In this document: positions 12,234 to 24,000 of the stretch, piece after piece
Numbering within the stretch: the stretch's first letter is position 1
Layout of the letters: each line of letters begins with the position of its first letter
Assembly: GCA_028583605.1 (NCBI GenBank)
Contig: CM053325.1
Location: forward strand, 47,314,987 to 47,378,986
Source: Dastarcus helophoroides
Lineage: Eukaryota > Arthropoda > Insecta > Coleoptera > Bothrideridae
Direction of reading: 5' to 3'
DNA: 64,000 bases
Notes under the pieces: generated by a model
The model's database searches: none
The model's input: only the letters and a program-made list of their open reading frames with translations
Told to the model about the DNA's origin: nothing
Position numbers and translations under genes: made by a program

Positions 12234-13952
12234 CCCACATAGCACAGCCATGATGCAGGGTTATTGCTTTTAGTTAGGAGGTTATCTTTATATGGAGTAC
12301 CAGTTATTATAAAGACAAACCATGTCTGTGGATGGAGCTAATTTTTCTTTTAAAGATATTTTCAACTTCCTCCCACTTCCGGTTATACCGGAAGTAGATA
12401 TCAGCTTTCTTGCCAAAAAAAAACTCAATTTTTGTAAACGGGAACTATATGTTTTTTAATCATTTTGTTTCTTCAAAAAGGGGGAAAAGTTATAAGATTA
12501 ACTTTTAAAAAATTTGCGCCGTTGCAGAGATATTATTCAAAATAAATAAGAATATCCATTTTTTGCTCTAGAAACAACTTGGCGGTAGACAAAAAAAAAC
12601 CTAACCATAAGCCTACAAATTTTATTTCAACTATTATTTAAAAGGCGACTACCTATTGAAAAATGGTCTATTCAACACATCTCATTTTTGGAATAATGAA
12701 AATTAGCAACAAATTCGTCCAACAAGCTTTCAAGAAAAAATCCATTCTTTTACTGTTACGCTCTTAGATTAAGAATTTAGGATTTGTAAGCCCTAAATAA
12801 ATAAATCAATCCTAATTTCATTATTATTAGCTGAAGTAATATACAGAAATATTTTGTAATGAGATATTGAGCCACATTTAGAAAATGTACCACTAAATTA
12901 AGCAAATCGTATATTTTATTAACACTATAGAACATCGACTCATAACGATAAAATAGACAATGACTTTCTCGTCTACTTATTTGAAACCCAGTTTATTACA
13001 AAAAATGGTCCAAACGTGTGGCCGCCGCACTCGCAGGATATAACACCACTAGACTTCTTCTATGGGGAACTATTAAGGAGCACTTTTTTGCATCGACTTC
13101 TCATGAAAGGATATTGCTGGGAACGATCGGATGTGCTTGAAAAGTTAAAAAGATTACTTAATTCGAAAAAGTTTAGAGACAAAAGACCGTCATTTTGAAT
13201 ACTTGTAATTTTTTTGTCAAATATTTTATTTTCCTATTACTTATTATGATTAATTTTTTAAGCTTTTATGCCTACAACTAATTTCCTGCTTGAAAAGAAA
13301 AATGTTGAATTCTGTAACGGTACAAAATTTTGAAAAATATGTAATATAATTTCTTTCTCCTTTTTATGGGAAGAATCCAAAAATGATCAGGAAACATATA
13401 GTTCCCATTTAAATTTTTTTTTATTTAATCCAAAGCAATAAATGTGAAATTTCCGTCTCCATGTATAATAAATATAAAGCCTCTTCATGATATTGTAATC
13501 TCCATAATATATTATGACTTCAACCCAAATTTCAGTTTTCTTCTGCAAATAGTGACAAAGATACAAAGAGTCATATTAACCAGCTTTTCTGTCATTTTTT
13601 TTTCCGAAAAACTGAAATATCTTCAAAACTATCAAATATAGCAATAAACATGTATACATAAATTTACCTATTTTTTACGAACAATCCAAATAAAAAATAA
13701 AAATTGGAGGTTGCCATTTAAAATAAGAAATTAAGTGTCTATTACCGGTATAACCGGAAGTGAAAGAAAGTTGAAAATATTTTTAAAATAAAGTTTAGTT
13801 CCAATTAGCCCCACCTACAAAATTAGCTTGCCTTTATAATAAGTGGTTCTTTGTATAGAGGTAACTAACAAATAAACACCTGGCATCATATTTACAAATA
13901 AATATTAGTTGCATACCCATACTATAACCATATCCATGATTTGCTATGTGGG
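12234..13952. mobile_element. Long-TIR DNA transposon remnant
   Basis: The two ends are long imperfect inverted repeats. The outermost match is CCCACATAGCA (12234) against TGCTATGTGGG (ending 13952), and a stronger inner match is ATATTTTCAACTT followed by CACTTCCGGTTATACCGG (about 12357-12394) against its reverse complement at about 13743-13785. The interior carries a transposase remnant at 13016-13198. I see no convincing target duplication. The family is uncertain: the transposase piece points to the IS630/Tc1/mariner group. Confidence 0.65.
13016..13198 (+). pseudogene. DDE transposase C-terminal fragment (IS630/mariner-like)
   Basis: In frame from about 13000 the translation reads NGPNVWPPHSQDITPLDFF, the signature around the last catalytic acidic residue of a large insect group of IS630/Tc1/mariner-related transposases (usual form WP.RSPD.TPLDFF). 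Upstream is frameshifted and downstream ends after about 60 residues, so the gene is dead. It lies centrally in the long-TIR element at 12234-13952, consistent with being that element's own transposase. Confidence 0.6.
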
Positions 13953-14039
13953 TTTGCAGTTTAAATTTAAACAATATTTCTTCTTAAAATGCAAGCTTTA
14001 ATTAAATTTGTCTCGAATTTTTGTACAATACGTTTAAAA

Positions 14040-15120
14040 TGTATAAATATCCAAATTTAAAAGGTCAAAGTTTTAAAAAAAAGTTCGAAATTTTCAAAAA
14101 GGGAAAGAATTTTCAAAAGAGCGAATTTACAAAATTTCAAAGTTTTCAGAAAAAGTCAAAATTTTGAAAAAAACTCAAAATTTTCAAAAAAGTTTAGATT
14201 CTAAAAAGACTTTCAGAAAATATCCAAAGTTTGATGATAAAAGGTGAAAATTTTTGAAAAAGGAATTCTGATAAAAGCTCAAAAATTTTAAAGTCTAAAT
14301 TTCGAAAAAATTTAAATTTTAAAATATTTCAAATTTTCAACAAAAAAAGTCGAAACTATGAGGACAAGGCAAACTTTTGAACAAAGATCGAAACTTCCAA
14401 AAAAGTTGGGCATTTTTGAAAAAGGTCTGCGTTCTCAGAAAAATAATATTTCAAGATAATCCGATTTACAAAAAAAGTCAAATTTATCAAAAAAGAGTCT
14501 AAATTTTCAATGAAGACAATGTTTAAAATAAACTGGAATTTTTCAAGAAGTCACAAATTTTAAAAAAATCAAAATTTTCTAAATAAGTAAAAATTTTGAA
14601 AAAATCTAAATTGTAAAATAGTTTAATTTTTCAAGATAGTCAAAATTTTGCAAAAAAAATCGAAATTTCACAAGTCAAACTTTTCAAAATATATTAAAAT
14701 TTGAAAAAAAATAATGGAAAATTTGGAATTCGAAATATTTTAAAAAGTCGAAATGTTGACAAAAATCAGAATTTTGAATCAAAATTGAAAAGTTGAATTT
14801 TTTTAAGTTGACATTTTAAGAAGGTGAAAATTTTGAGAAAAAGTCGAAATCTTGAAAAAAATTGAAATTAAAAGAAAATTAAAAACTTCAAGTAAGCCAA
14901 TGTTTTTAAAAGTCGAAAGTTTCAAAAAAATGAAATTTTCAAAAATTAAAATAAAAAAAATGTCGAATTTTAGTAGTCAGATTATCAAAAATGTCGAAAT
15001 TTTTAGAGTCAAAACTTAAAAAGGGATATATTTTCAATAGGAAGAGAGATTTTTGAGGAAGATCCTAATTTTTGGAAAGATCAAAATCTTTCAAAAAATT
15101 CTAGACTCTAAATAAAATCA
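14040..15120. repeat. Degenerate AT-rich filler repeat (A-rich orientation)
   Basis: Units like AAAAAGTCAAAATTTTGAA and AAAAAGTCGAAATTTTGA recur every 18-20 bases with much substitution. The block ends against the foldback repeat at 15166. No TIR element boundaries could be matched around this block, unlike several others. Confidence 0.6.
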
Positions 15121-15165
15121 AAATAATGAAAAAAACGAAATTCGAAATTTTTAAATATAATTTTG

Positions 15166-15293
15166 GTGGAACGGATTGGTTCTTGGTTATCTTCAAAAAT
15201 TGAAACACAAATCTTGTCTCCTGAAACCAAGAAAGATTTAAAAACACAACAGCAGTTGCTCTAATGCATTTTGATAGGCAAATTATCATCTTC
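15166..15293 (-). repeat. Foldback repeat family, copy 2 (single arm)
   Basis: The segment starts GGTGGAACGGATTGG and continues through CTTGTCTCCTGAAACCAAG to AATTATCATCTTCAAC, which matches one arm plus the unique end of the foldback family, on the opposite strand to copy 1. The second arm is missing. Confidence 0.65.
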
Positions 15294-15353
15294 AACAATT
15301 TAGTAATAGAACAACTTTTACTCCTTAGTTCCCAATAAGCATGACACTTTAAC

Positions 15354-15376
15354 TAGTAGTAGTAGTAGTAGTAGTA
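15354..15376. repeat. (TAG)n trinucleotide microsatellite
   Basis: About seven and a half perfect tandem copies of TAG lie in the last SLC5 intron. Confidence 0.9.
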
Positions 15377-15579
15377 TCATACCCAATAAGGCCCCATACC
15401 TCATAACTTTTCTCAAACCGGAAGTTCTCTAGGCGACCTGTTCTGTACCTAGTACCTATATTGTAGGAAAAAACTACAATTCGTAATAATTCAAGTAGCT
15501 ACCAATAGTAACAACCATGGACAAACTGTATTCCCTGATACCAACATTCAAATTGTAATATATTTTTAATTTTTTGCAG

Positions 15580-15949
15580 GGATCCATTAACTCAACTCTA
15601 TTCCATAACTTACATGTACTACGCTTTCATCGGCTGTTTCATCACCATCCTAATTGGTTGGACAATTTCCTATTTCACCGGCAGCGAAAGCGACCTATAT
15701 GATGAAAGTCTCATCCATCCTATAGCTCGTAAGATGGCAAACCTGTTCCCCGGAAAGAAAAGGCGTTACGCTGAAAAATCTGTCGATCAAAAGTCTGTAA
15801 AACACTCCTCGAGCTCGGCCACTTTGGACAAGCAAAGAAACACCAGCTCGACGACATTGGAAAAACTAAGAAACGGAAATTCGAATCCAGCTTTCAATCA
15901 GGGCGAAGTACCGATGGAAACGTTAGAAGTTTACAAAACGAAATTGTGA
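15580..15949 (+). CDS. SLC5-family transporter, last coding exon
   Basis: After a TTTTTTGCAG acceptor the frame continues as SDPLTQLYSITYMYYAFIG, the conserved lead into the final transmembrane helix of SLC5 symporters, with the helix running to about ISYFTGS. The remaining 90 or so residues form a hydrophilic cytosolic tail rich in Lys, Ser and Thr (two similar Thr-Leu-(Asp/Glu)-Lys units) ending in YKTKL, and the stop is TGA at 15947-15949. The tail is where insect members differ most, so it does not help identify the substrate. Intron 10723-15579 separates it from the previous exon. Confidence 0.87.
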
Positions 15950-16930
15950 TTTTCGGCTAGAGCTTGTAAGACACAGAAGTGAGGTGATGCCTTTAGGCTC
16001 GACTGTGATCTCTAGCTTTTATTTGATTTTGTTTTGTTTGCTATGGGAAGATCTGAAAGTTGTTTGAAAAAACTGTAACAATTACTTAACTGTGATTTGT
16101 TTAAAAAATACAAATCATGAATATAGTTTTCTTTAAAAGCTGATAGGGTTTATCGAACTTCTTTCTGCTTTATTCAAAATATATTCTCTCTAGTACTAAA
16201 AATGTGCAATTTCATGATTTTTCCCTAATACAATATTTTATAAATCCTTATATATTTATGTAGTGTATTTATGAAATTAATATAAGTAATTTTTGATATA
16301 AAAATAGGTAGTTTAGTAATTTTTTAGTAGTTTTTTATGTTTATTTATTTATAATTAGAATATATACCAGTTAAAAATGCTCAACATCTTGTATATAGGT
16401 CATTTATACAGTGTAGTGTAGAGTACTACTTGTTTTGTTCACATTTTTATAAACACACTTATTCTCGCACTCTTGGTGGAAAGTAGAATGTTTTAATGTT
16501 ATGTCTAAATATAATTAGTCATAGATTTTCCTTTATTACATTTTAAGAGCAAACCCTATTTTATGTTCTTTAATTATTTTGTACTTAAATATGTTTTATT
16601 TTGTATTTCATTAATATAATACTTTAACACTTATGGCGAGTAGTGGTATATATGAAAGTAGTGTAAAACTATTATTATTGCTAAATAGATTAAAGATTGT
16701 CCTCACCCTATTGTTTCAATAGCACTGATTATGCTATTGAGTTCATTTTATAGTCTAAAATGTATATGATTGTGTACGAGAATAATATGGTCCCATTTAT
16801 ATTAAATGTGAAAAAAGTGACGCTTAGACGTTTAATTATATTTTTATTAGAGCACTGTCGTCCTTTTATTTCATGCAACCTTGAAAATATTCAGCATATT
16901 TCAGTTTCAGTTAAATTTTGCATAATGGGT
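15950..16930 (+). other. SLC5 3' UTR and intergenic sequence
   Basis: AT-rich sequence follows the stop codon. No canonical AATAAA hexamer in a convincing place was seen, so the transcript end is not called. Nothing else is recognisable up to the hAT-like element at 16939. Confidence 0.4.
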
Positions 16931-17141
16931 CACGTGACCAGGGCAGGATTTAAGGCGATTGGAGCTATTGGGTCCAATGGGCCCCGCACTTGAAGGAGCC
17001 TCGCATTACCACCAAAATCAACAAGAAGTTATTATTCAAAATTTAAAGCAAAATGGATAAATTATAAATTATTCCCAATAATTAAAAATATTTTAAGTTC
17101 GCATTAATGGATGAGATTTCTTATTGTGTTTATTATAATAT

Positions 17142-17175
17142 ACTAGCTGCTACCCGCGGCTTCATTCGCGTGATA
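17142..17175 (+). repeat. Short shared repeat, copy a
   Basis: The stretch contains GCTACCCGCGGCTTCATTCG followed by CGTGATAT. A reverse-complement relative (GCTGTTACCCGCGACTTCGT) occurs at 54051-54088. Similar motifs recur in insect genomes as ends of repeats, but I cannot name the family with confidence. Confidence 0.5.
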
Positions 17176-17646
17176 TTAAATAATTATTTTTCTAGAAAAT
17201 GTTAACATTTTACTTCCTCGAAGTTTGATTTTCTTTAAAAGCATTGCTTATTTTCCGGTGCAGTCATTAATTGAATCTACTAACCAAGTTTCGGTTTCTA
17301 TATCCAAAGATTTAGGTTACGCATTGGTCCGTTAATAGTTAGCTACATGGGCGTAGGCGGAATTTCCTTCAAGGAAGGGCAACAATTATTCTGGAGAATT
17401 CATGGACAAAAAAAAAAGAAAACCTTCGTACGGCTAAGTCATAATATACATATATTTTCACAAGAAAACTACGCGAACTGGGGAGATCGAATTTTCAGAT
17501 TTAAAGTTGAAATTTCGAAAGAAAGCCAAACTTAAAAAAGAAATGAATAAATTTCGAAAAAGTGGAAATTTCAAAAAAAGGCGAAATTTCCAAATGTCGA
17601 TTCTTGTGCAAAAAGTGACAATTTCCATAAAATTAAATGAAAAATA

Positions 17647-18215
17647 CAGTTGATTCCCGCTAAAGTTGCGCCCGTTAAAGTTGTCGGCTCGTTAAAGTTG
17701 TCAGAATGCGATCGTTAAAGTTGCGCGGATATTTCCCAACTCTAATTTTCAAACAACGAATTGGACTTAAACGTTTTAGCGCCACTTTTGAATAGCCCAC
17801 TCAGCCGCGCAAGCATCAATAAAACCATATACGTAATACTTCTACATGGCGTGTTGTGTATAATCGCTACTGCAAAATGCTTTGTCAAAAAGGTGAGATG
17901 AAAGTATATGTCGCACTCTTTCGACGACAAGCATTCCTTCATTTATAGCGGGAACACTAAACAATGACAATTAACGAGAAGAGGGATATTTAAAATAAAC
18001 TTTGGGATTGGTTAAAATACTCTGTCCTTGAAAAAAACAAACATATATATCCATTGAGCCTTTTTGACACAACAAAGGGACAAAACACGCCATGTAGAAG
18101 TATTACATATATGAATAAAACATATATATTTTTCGGCAATGGTAGGGATAACGAGGAGTAGCAACTTTAACTGTCGATGCAGTACAGTGAGCGCAACTTT
18201 AGCGGGAGTCTACTG
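17647..18215. mobile_element. pogo/Tigger-like MITE, copy 1 (carries a nested MITE)
   Basis: The terminal inverted repeats read CAGTTGATTCCCGCTAAAG at the left and CAGTAGACTCCCGCTAAAG (reverse complement) at the right, directly flanked by TA on both sides. CAG termini with a TA target suggest the pogo/Tigger branch of IS630-Tc1-mariner. A 288-bp MITE with its own 8-bp duplication is inserted at 17826-18113. The copy at 41466-41721 lacks that insertion. Confidence 0.8.
17826..18113 (+). mobile_element. hAT-like MITE, copy 1
   Basis: The inverted termini are CATATACGTAATACTTCTAC and the reverse complement of CATATATGTAATACTTCTAC, continuing into ATGGCGTGTT. A perfect 8-bp duplication AATAAAAC flanks it (17818-17825 and 18114-18121). 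The second copy, at 60277-60579, lies in the opposite orientation. Confidence 0.88.
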
Positions 18216-20298
18216 TAATGCAACTTTCAAAAATAGTTTTCTCAGAATTTTTATTTTATTTAAATATTAACATATTCTTGAAATTTACAAGAAATCTTTT
18301 TCTCAAAATTTCCTAAAAATATTATTCTCAGATTCAGATTTCTATTAAAATTTCAATCCAATTTTAAAAGAATAAACGAATTTTGTAAAAAAGTCGAAAT
18401 TTTCAAAATATTTCATTTTTTAATTGAAATGTCCAGAAACAGAATATATCGAATTTTGAGATAAAAGACAAAATTTGCAAAATAAGACGAATTTCTAACA
18501 ATAATTTGGTATCACTAGAAACCAAATTTAAAAAAAATAAAAAAAACAGATAATTAACAAAACGGACTTGACAAATAATCACGATTTTTAAAAAATACGT
18601 ACAATTTGGAGAAATTAGGGGAAAAAGTTTGCACTTTCTAGAAAATATTTCAACTTTTCAAGAGAAAATCCAATTTTAAGATCAAAATTGAAATTTTGAA
18701 GTTAAACTAGTAATTTCAAAAAAGACGAATTTTGAGGAAAAAATTTGGAAAATCGGGAATTTTGTAAATCATATTAAAAATAAAAACCTAACCTTTCACA
18801 GAAGCTCAAAAAATGTCCAAAACTTGCAAATAGTTAAAATTTTCAATGGTCTAATTTTGTGGAAAAGCCGAATTTTAAAAAAAAAATCGCAATTTCCAAA
18901 AGCATTGTTCTCAAAATTGAATTTAAGTAAAGACGTTGAATTTATAAGAAATCTTTTTCTCGAAATCCTCAAATATGTTTTTTCTCAACATTTGTATTAA
19001 CATTTTGATCTAAGTTAATGACAAAACATTTTTAAAACCATAAAACATCACATTTTGACATAAAAATGGACATTTGTTGGAAAAAAAATATCAAGAAAAA
19101 TTGAGGAATTTCGAAATAAATAAACGATTTCTAAAGCAAAAGTTTAAAAAGTAGAATTTCGACCGTAAAATCGAAATTTCGAAGACGTCGAATTCTGAGA
19201 AAAAGCCAAATTTTAGGAAAAAAACTATTTTAAAAGAAAAAGTAAGCATTTTTTACAAAAAAACGAATTTACCGAGAAAATATAAAATATCGGATTTTGA
19301 AATAAAATTCAAAATTTCATGAAAAAGAAACCAGTCGAAATTTCCAAAAAATCAGATTCTAAATTTTCAAAATTAGCTAAATGTTCGGAAAATTATCGAC
19401 ATTTCCAAAAAAATGAAATTTCGAAAAAATTTTGAAAAGGAAAAAAAATGTTCCAGAAAAAGCCATATTTTAAGAAAAAAAGTTGAAATTTTGAAAAAAA
19501 TAATCCAAACTTTCTTAACTGATCGACTCAGAGTGCTGCCCTCATGTGGCTCAGAAAATGTCCAGTATTCGTAATTTTCTTACAAAAACTTTGAATTTTA
19601 AAAAATATACTTTTTTTATCAGAAAATCGATCAAATTTAAAAAAAACCATTTTAACAAGCTGAAATTTGCAGAATTAAAAAAACTCGAAATTTTCAGATA
19701 AAATCGAATTCCCGGAAATGGCGAAATTTCGGGAAAAAACGACGAACTTGTAAATTAAAATTTGAAATTTTGATAGTCATGTTTGATAAAAGAAGTGGAA
19801 TTTTATGAATAAATGCAAAATTTTAAGAAAAGACAAATTTTGTAAAAAAGTACAAAATTTGAGAAAGAAGTTGAAATTTCAAAAAAATATTTCAAGTAAA
19901 GAATAAATTTTGAAGCTGGAAATTTTTGGTCCCCTAAGTGAATACATAAATTTTCGGTTTGGTGCATGAACTAAAGGGGGGCAAGCGCCCCATCCTGCCC
20001 TATTCTAGCTACGCGTTTGGTTACCTAGGTTGTATTCCTTAATATTACGTGTAAAAAGTAATAAAGCAAAACTATAAAATACCATTAAAAAAATGGTTAA
20101 CAGAAATAAAACTTTCTGTAATCAACTATCCAAAGGTACAAAGGGATTATGCAATTCATGGTTTGTTAAATTGAAAGAGTTCGATTTGTTTTGTATATAA
20201 ACTCGATAACAACACAAACATTATTTTATTTCTGTTTAGCCAAATTAAACACTAAAAAAAAGGGTTCCGCACTTATTGGATCCGAGCCTGCATGTGAC

Positions 20299-20690
20299 CA
20301 AAATGAGGAATTGTCCTCTCTAACCATTAAAATATGGTTTCCGTTTTAAAATAGATTTCATCAGATTTTTAAAAGATCAGCTTTTTTCTGGCTTTCGGTA
20401 AAGTAGGATAAAAAATTTGTATATGCGAATTAAAAATGAATATTTATTTAGTTTGACATCTATAACTAGGACACTGTAACATATAGTATGGTAATATATT
20501 TCCACTTTGCGTGGTCTATGTATATACTGCTGAAGAAATATATGTGTAGTATGCAAAAATACTATATTTCAATTGTATCCCAAATAATTAGCATATAGCT
20601 ACGGTTGCTTTTTTTTAGTTCACAAAAATTATTAGCCTAAGTAACATCAGCGATCTTCAGGTTGATGGGCAGGAAGAAGAGAGGGGAACA
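20299..20690 (+). other. Intergenic sequence, nothing identified
   Basis: AT-rich sequence without coding or repeat signatures that I recognise. Confidence 0.4.
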
Positions 20691-20695
20691 AGAGA

Positions 20696-20943
20696 AACAA
20701 ACGGCAGATAAGCGTTCCAGAAGTTTCGGCAAACGATAAGCCTTATCTGCCGAAAATTCTAGAAGCCGCGGGCCAAAACTATAAAAAGGCGGTCAGCTTT
20801 CCCTCGAGTCAGTCAGTTAGAATCAATGCAATTAGTGAGTTAGTAGAAGTGAGTTAATTGTCAATTGTGGTGATCAAAGTTAATTTGGTAATAAAGTGGT
20901 GTAATTCACACGTGTAATCAATCGAACCGATAAGCCTTTAACA
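20696..20943 (+). mobile_element. Gypsy-like LTR remnant related to the 61843-63813 element
   Basis: On the + strand this segment contains ACGGCAGATAAGCGTTCCAG, TTTCGGCAAACGA, a TATA-like ACTATAAAAAGGC, GAGTCAGTCAGTTAGAA and AATAAAGTGGTGTAATTCAC in the same order as the reverse complement of the LTR at 63503-63813. The region from promoter to polyadenylation-like AATAAA is therefore kept. The left end is diverged, and what follows (from about 21042) belongs to a different, non-LTR element. Confidence 0.75.
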
Positions 20944-21041
20944 GTATGAACAAAATAACCACATCGTCTGGGGGAGCACAGGAACAAACAGGAGAGGTAA
21001 GTCACTTTGAGAGTTTATTATTAGCAATTACCTACAAGTAG

Positions 21042-24000
21042 TAAATCAGGGCACAGAATCGACCTTTGTCAATCAAAACGGGAAAGACGTAATAGATATA
21101 ACAGTCGGCACACAAAACGCGTGCAATCTAATAAGTGACTGGATAGTTTTAAATGAACCATCACTCTCGAACCATAGGTAGGTAAGTTTCCAGATAGTTC
21201 TGCCACAGGGGTCGGGGAGGGCTGAGTCGTACAGAAATCCTAGAATCTATAATTGGGACAACTATCAAGTGAGACTAAAACAAAGACTGAAATGCTGTCC
21301 GATTAGGCCTAAAATCCCTATGGGCATTGAAATGATGTGCGATGTAATTAACATCGCCATCAAAACAGCTTACGAAGAAAATTGCCCAATGAAGACGAGG
21401 AAGATCAAGCGGGAGACTGTCTGGTGGAATCCCGAATTTTCTCGTCTAAGGGCAGAAACACGTAAGAAATTTAACCGGACAAAAAAGACCGGACATTGGG
21501 AGAAATATAAAACCTCAGGATGAGAATATGTAAGTGCCATTAAAAAGGCAAAAGAGAATTCCTGGAGGAACTACTGTGAGGGGATCGAAAAATCCCCAGA
21601 ATACGCTAGACTCCAGAAGGCATTGCAAAAGAACAACCAGAATATACTGGGATCTTTGCAAACACCACAGGGAGAATACACGCATCCCAAGGAGGGGACC
21701 CCGAAGGTTTTACTTCAGGCCCACTTTCCGGGATGCGCACCACTTTCTGCACAACAAGATAGCCAAGACACCGATGTACCGCAAAATCGAAGATCAATTC
21801 AAAGCTGGAGAATAGCTAATAAACTATTTGACATAACCAGAATTATATGGGCAATAAACAGTTTCAAACCATATAAATCACCAGGCCCAGACGGAGTATT
21901 ACCAATAATGTTCCAACAAGGAGTTGAAGCACTAGCGTCACACTTGTGCACCATATTCAAGGCCTGTGTGGCCACAGGATGTGTGCCTCAGGACTGGAGA
22001 AGGACGAGAGTGGTTTTTATACCCAAACCAGGGCGAAATACGCCTAGGCAAAGTCTTTCAGGCCAATCAACTTGACATCATTCATGCTCAAGACAATGGA
22101 AAAGCTTGTCGATAAGTATATTAGAGACGATGCGATGAGACAGTTTCCCTTGCATTGACATCAATACGCCTGCCAAGCAGGTAAATCTTGCGACCTGAGC
22201 CTGCATGAATTCACACGCAGGATCGAGGAAGCCCTCATAAGCAAGAAAATTACGTTGGGAGCTTTCTTAGGACATTGAAGGTGCATTTGACAACAGGTCA
22301 TACTCATCTATCAAAGCCGTAGAAGGTCATGGAGTCGATCTGGCGGTAACTCGCTGGATAGACTTTATGCTCCAAAACAGGAGAATGACAACATCACTAG
22401 ACAACGTATCGATAGCGGTATCTGCAGTCCGGGGCTGTCCGCTGGGTGGGGTATTGTCACCACTTTTGTGGAGCCTTGTGGTGGATGATCTGTTAAGGGT
22501 ATTAGAACTAGAAGGATTTCATGTGCAAGAATACGCAGATCACCTAACTTTATTAATTAGAGGTAAATTTCCAAGGTCCGTATCAGCATTAATCCAACGG
22601 ACACTGAATATTACAGAAAGGTGGTGTTTAGCAGAGGGACTAACAGTGAACCCTGCGAAAACCACGATAGTCGCATTCATTAAAAACAGTAATCTTAATG
22701 ACTTAAAGAGGCCTAGGTTAGATTAGATTAGATTAGATTAGATTATATATGGGTCGTTTCGTGTTTCTCTTTGTCCACCCCGCACCTCGACCTAAGGAGA
22801 TCTTTTGTGCATAAAGAGGCCTAGTTTAGGAGGACAAGAAATTACGCTGAGTAGGGAAGTTGAATATTTGGGACTTAACTTAGATACCAAACTCAGCTTC
22901 GGTGCTCATGTGGAAAAAGTTAGAGACATGATAGGAAAACAATGGGGACTCAGACCAGCGATGGTCTATTGAATATATTCCAAGGTTATAGTACCCACAG
23001 TAACATATGGTTCTTTAATCTTGTGGCATGAAGCCAGAAAAAAGAAGGTGTTATCAGACTAAGCAAGGTACAAAGGTTAGCTTGCTTAACAGGGGCGATG
23101 CAAACAACGCCCACTGCAGCCATGAAAGCACTGCTAGGTCTGCCTCCACTTCATGGAGTCACCTAGATCAACATGCCATACAGAAATATTCAAACGGATC
23201 TGTGCTAAGTATGCCATCGGACAGAACAAAAAATATCCTCAACTTTCACAAACCCTACTAGGTAGAAATATCGGAAAGGGGAGTTCAATTAGCAGAACCA
23301 AAAAGAGAGAATGGATCAATCTGGTTCACGGATGGATCCAAAATAAAGATAAGTACTGGTGCGAGAATAACCAGCAAAGGACCAGAGGATGAATTATACA
23401 TAAACCTGGGATCTCTTGAAACCGCAGTTCAGGCAGAAGTTACTGCAATTACAGCCTGTGCTGAATCAATGATCAGGAGGTCTTATAAAAATAAGAGAAT
23501 CATGATTTATAGCGATAGACAAGCAACACTAAATGAGCTGAGAGCTTATAAAATAAACTCTAGGACGGTCAAAGATTGTGTTGATAAGCTAAGCAACTGG
23601 GCATAGCACAAAACAGTTATACTTCGATGGGTTGAGGCCCATCGGAAAATTGAAGGAATTTAAAGAGCAGACCTTCTAGCCAAGAGAGGAGCCGAGTTTC
23701 CTCTAGTAAGACCAGAGCCTATTTGTCCGCTTGCTTACAAAGCGGCAAAAGAGGTAATAAAGGAACTACTAAGGAAAGAACAGAGCACTTACTGGAGGGA
23801 TGTCAACGGTCTGAGGCAATCGCGGAAGTTCACTGACGGACCATCAGAAAAGAGACCCAGAAAACTATTACAGTTAAGCAAGATTCAGCTCAGGTGGACA
23901 GTTGGACTATTTACGGGACACGGTACCCTAATGAAACATCTTACAACAATTGGCGTAAAACAAAATTCTACTTGTAGAATGTGTGGAGAGGAAGAAGAGA

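Larger units (their letters stand above)
17346..20019. mobile_element. Inner hAT-like element nested in 16939-20290
   Basis: The left end CATGGGCGTAGGCGGAATTT and right end CTAGCTACGCGTTTG are flanked by GTTAGCTA (17338-17345) and GTTACCTA (20020-20027), the same target site as in copy 1 at 7664-7671. The interior is filler repeat (about 17520-17640 and 18240-19930), interrupted by a TA-flanked MITE at 17647-18215. No coding frame is present. Confidence 0.82.
16939..20290. mobile_element. Non-autonomous hAT-like element, outer copy 2
   Basis: The left end CAGGGCAGGATTTAAGG and the right end (reverse complement CAGGCTCGGATCCAATAAG) match the element at 7293-10124. An 8-bp direct repeat with one mismatch flanks it: CACGTGAC (16931-16938) and CATGTGAC (20291-20298). 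It carries the same inner hAT-like insertion as copy 1 (17346-20019) plus two later insertions inside that. Near 17142-17175 it has a stretch (GCTACCCGCGGCTTCATTCG) absent from the matching point of copy 1. Confidence 0.82.

Noticed and set aside
22717..22745. (TTAGA)n as an internal telomere-like array
   Set aside because: Insect telomeres use TTAGG; the array is short and forms the tail of an insertion with a 13-bp target duplication.
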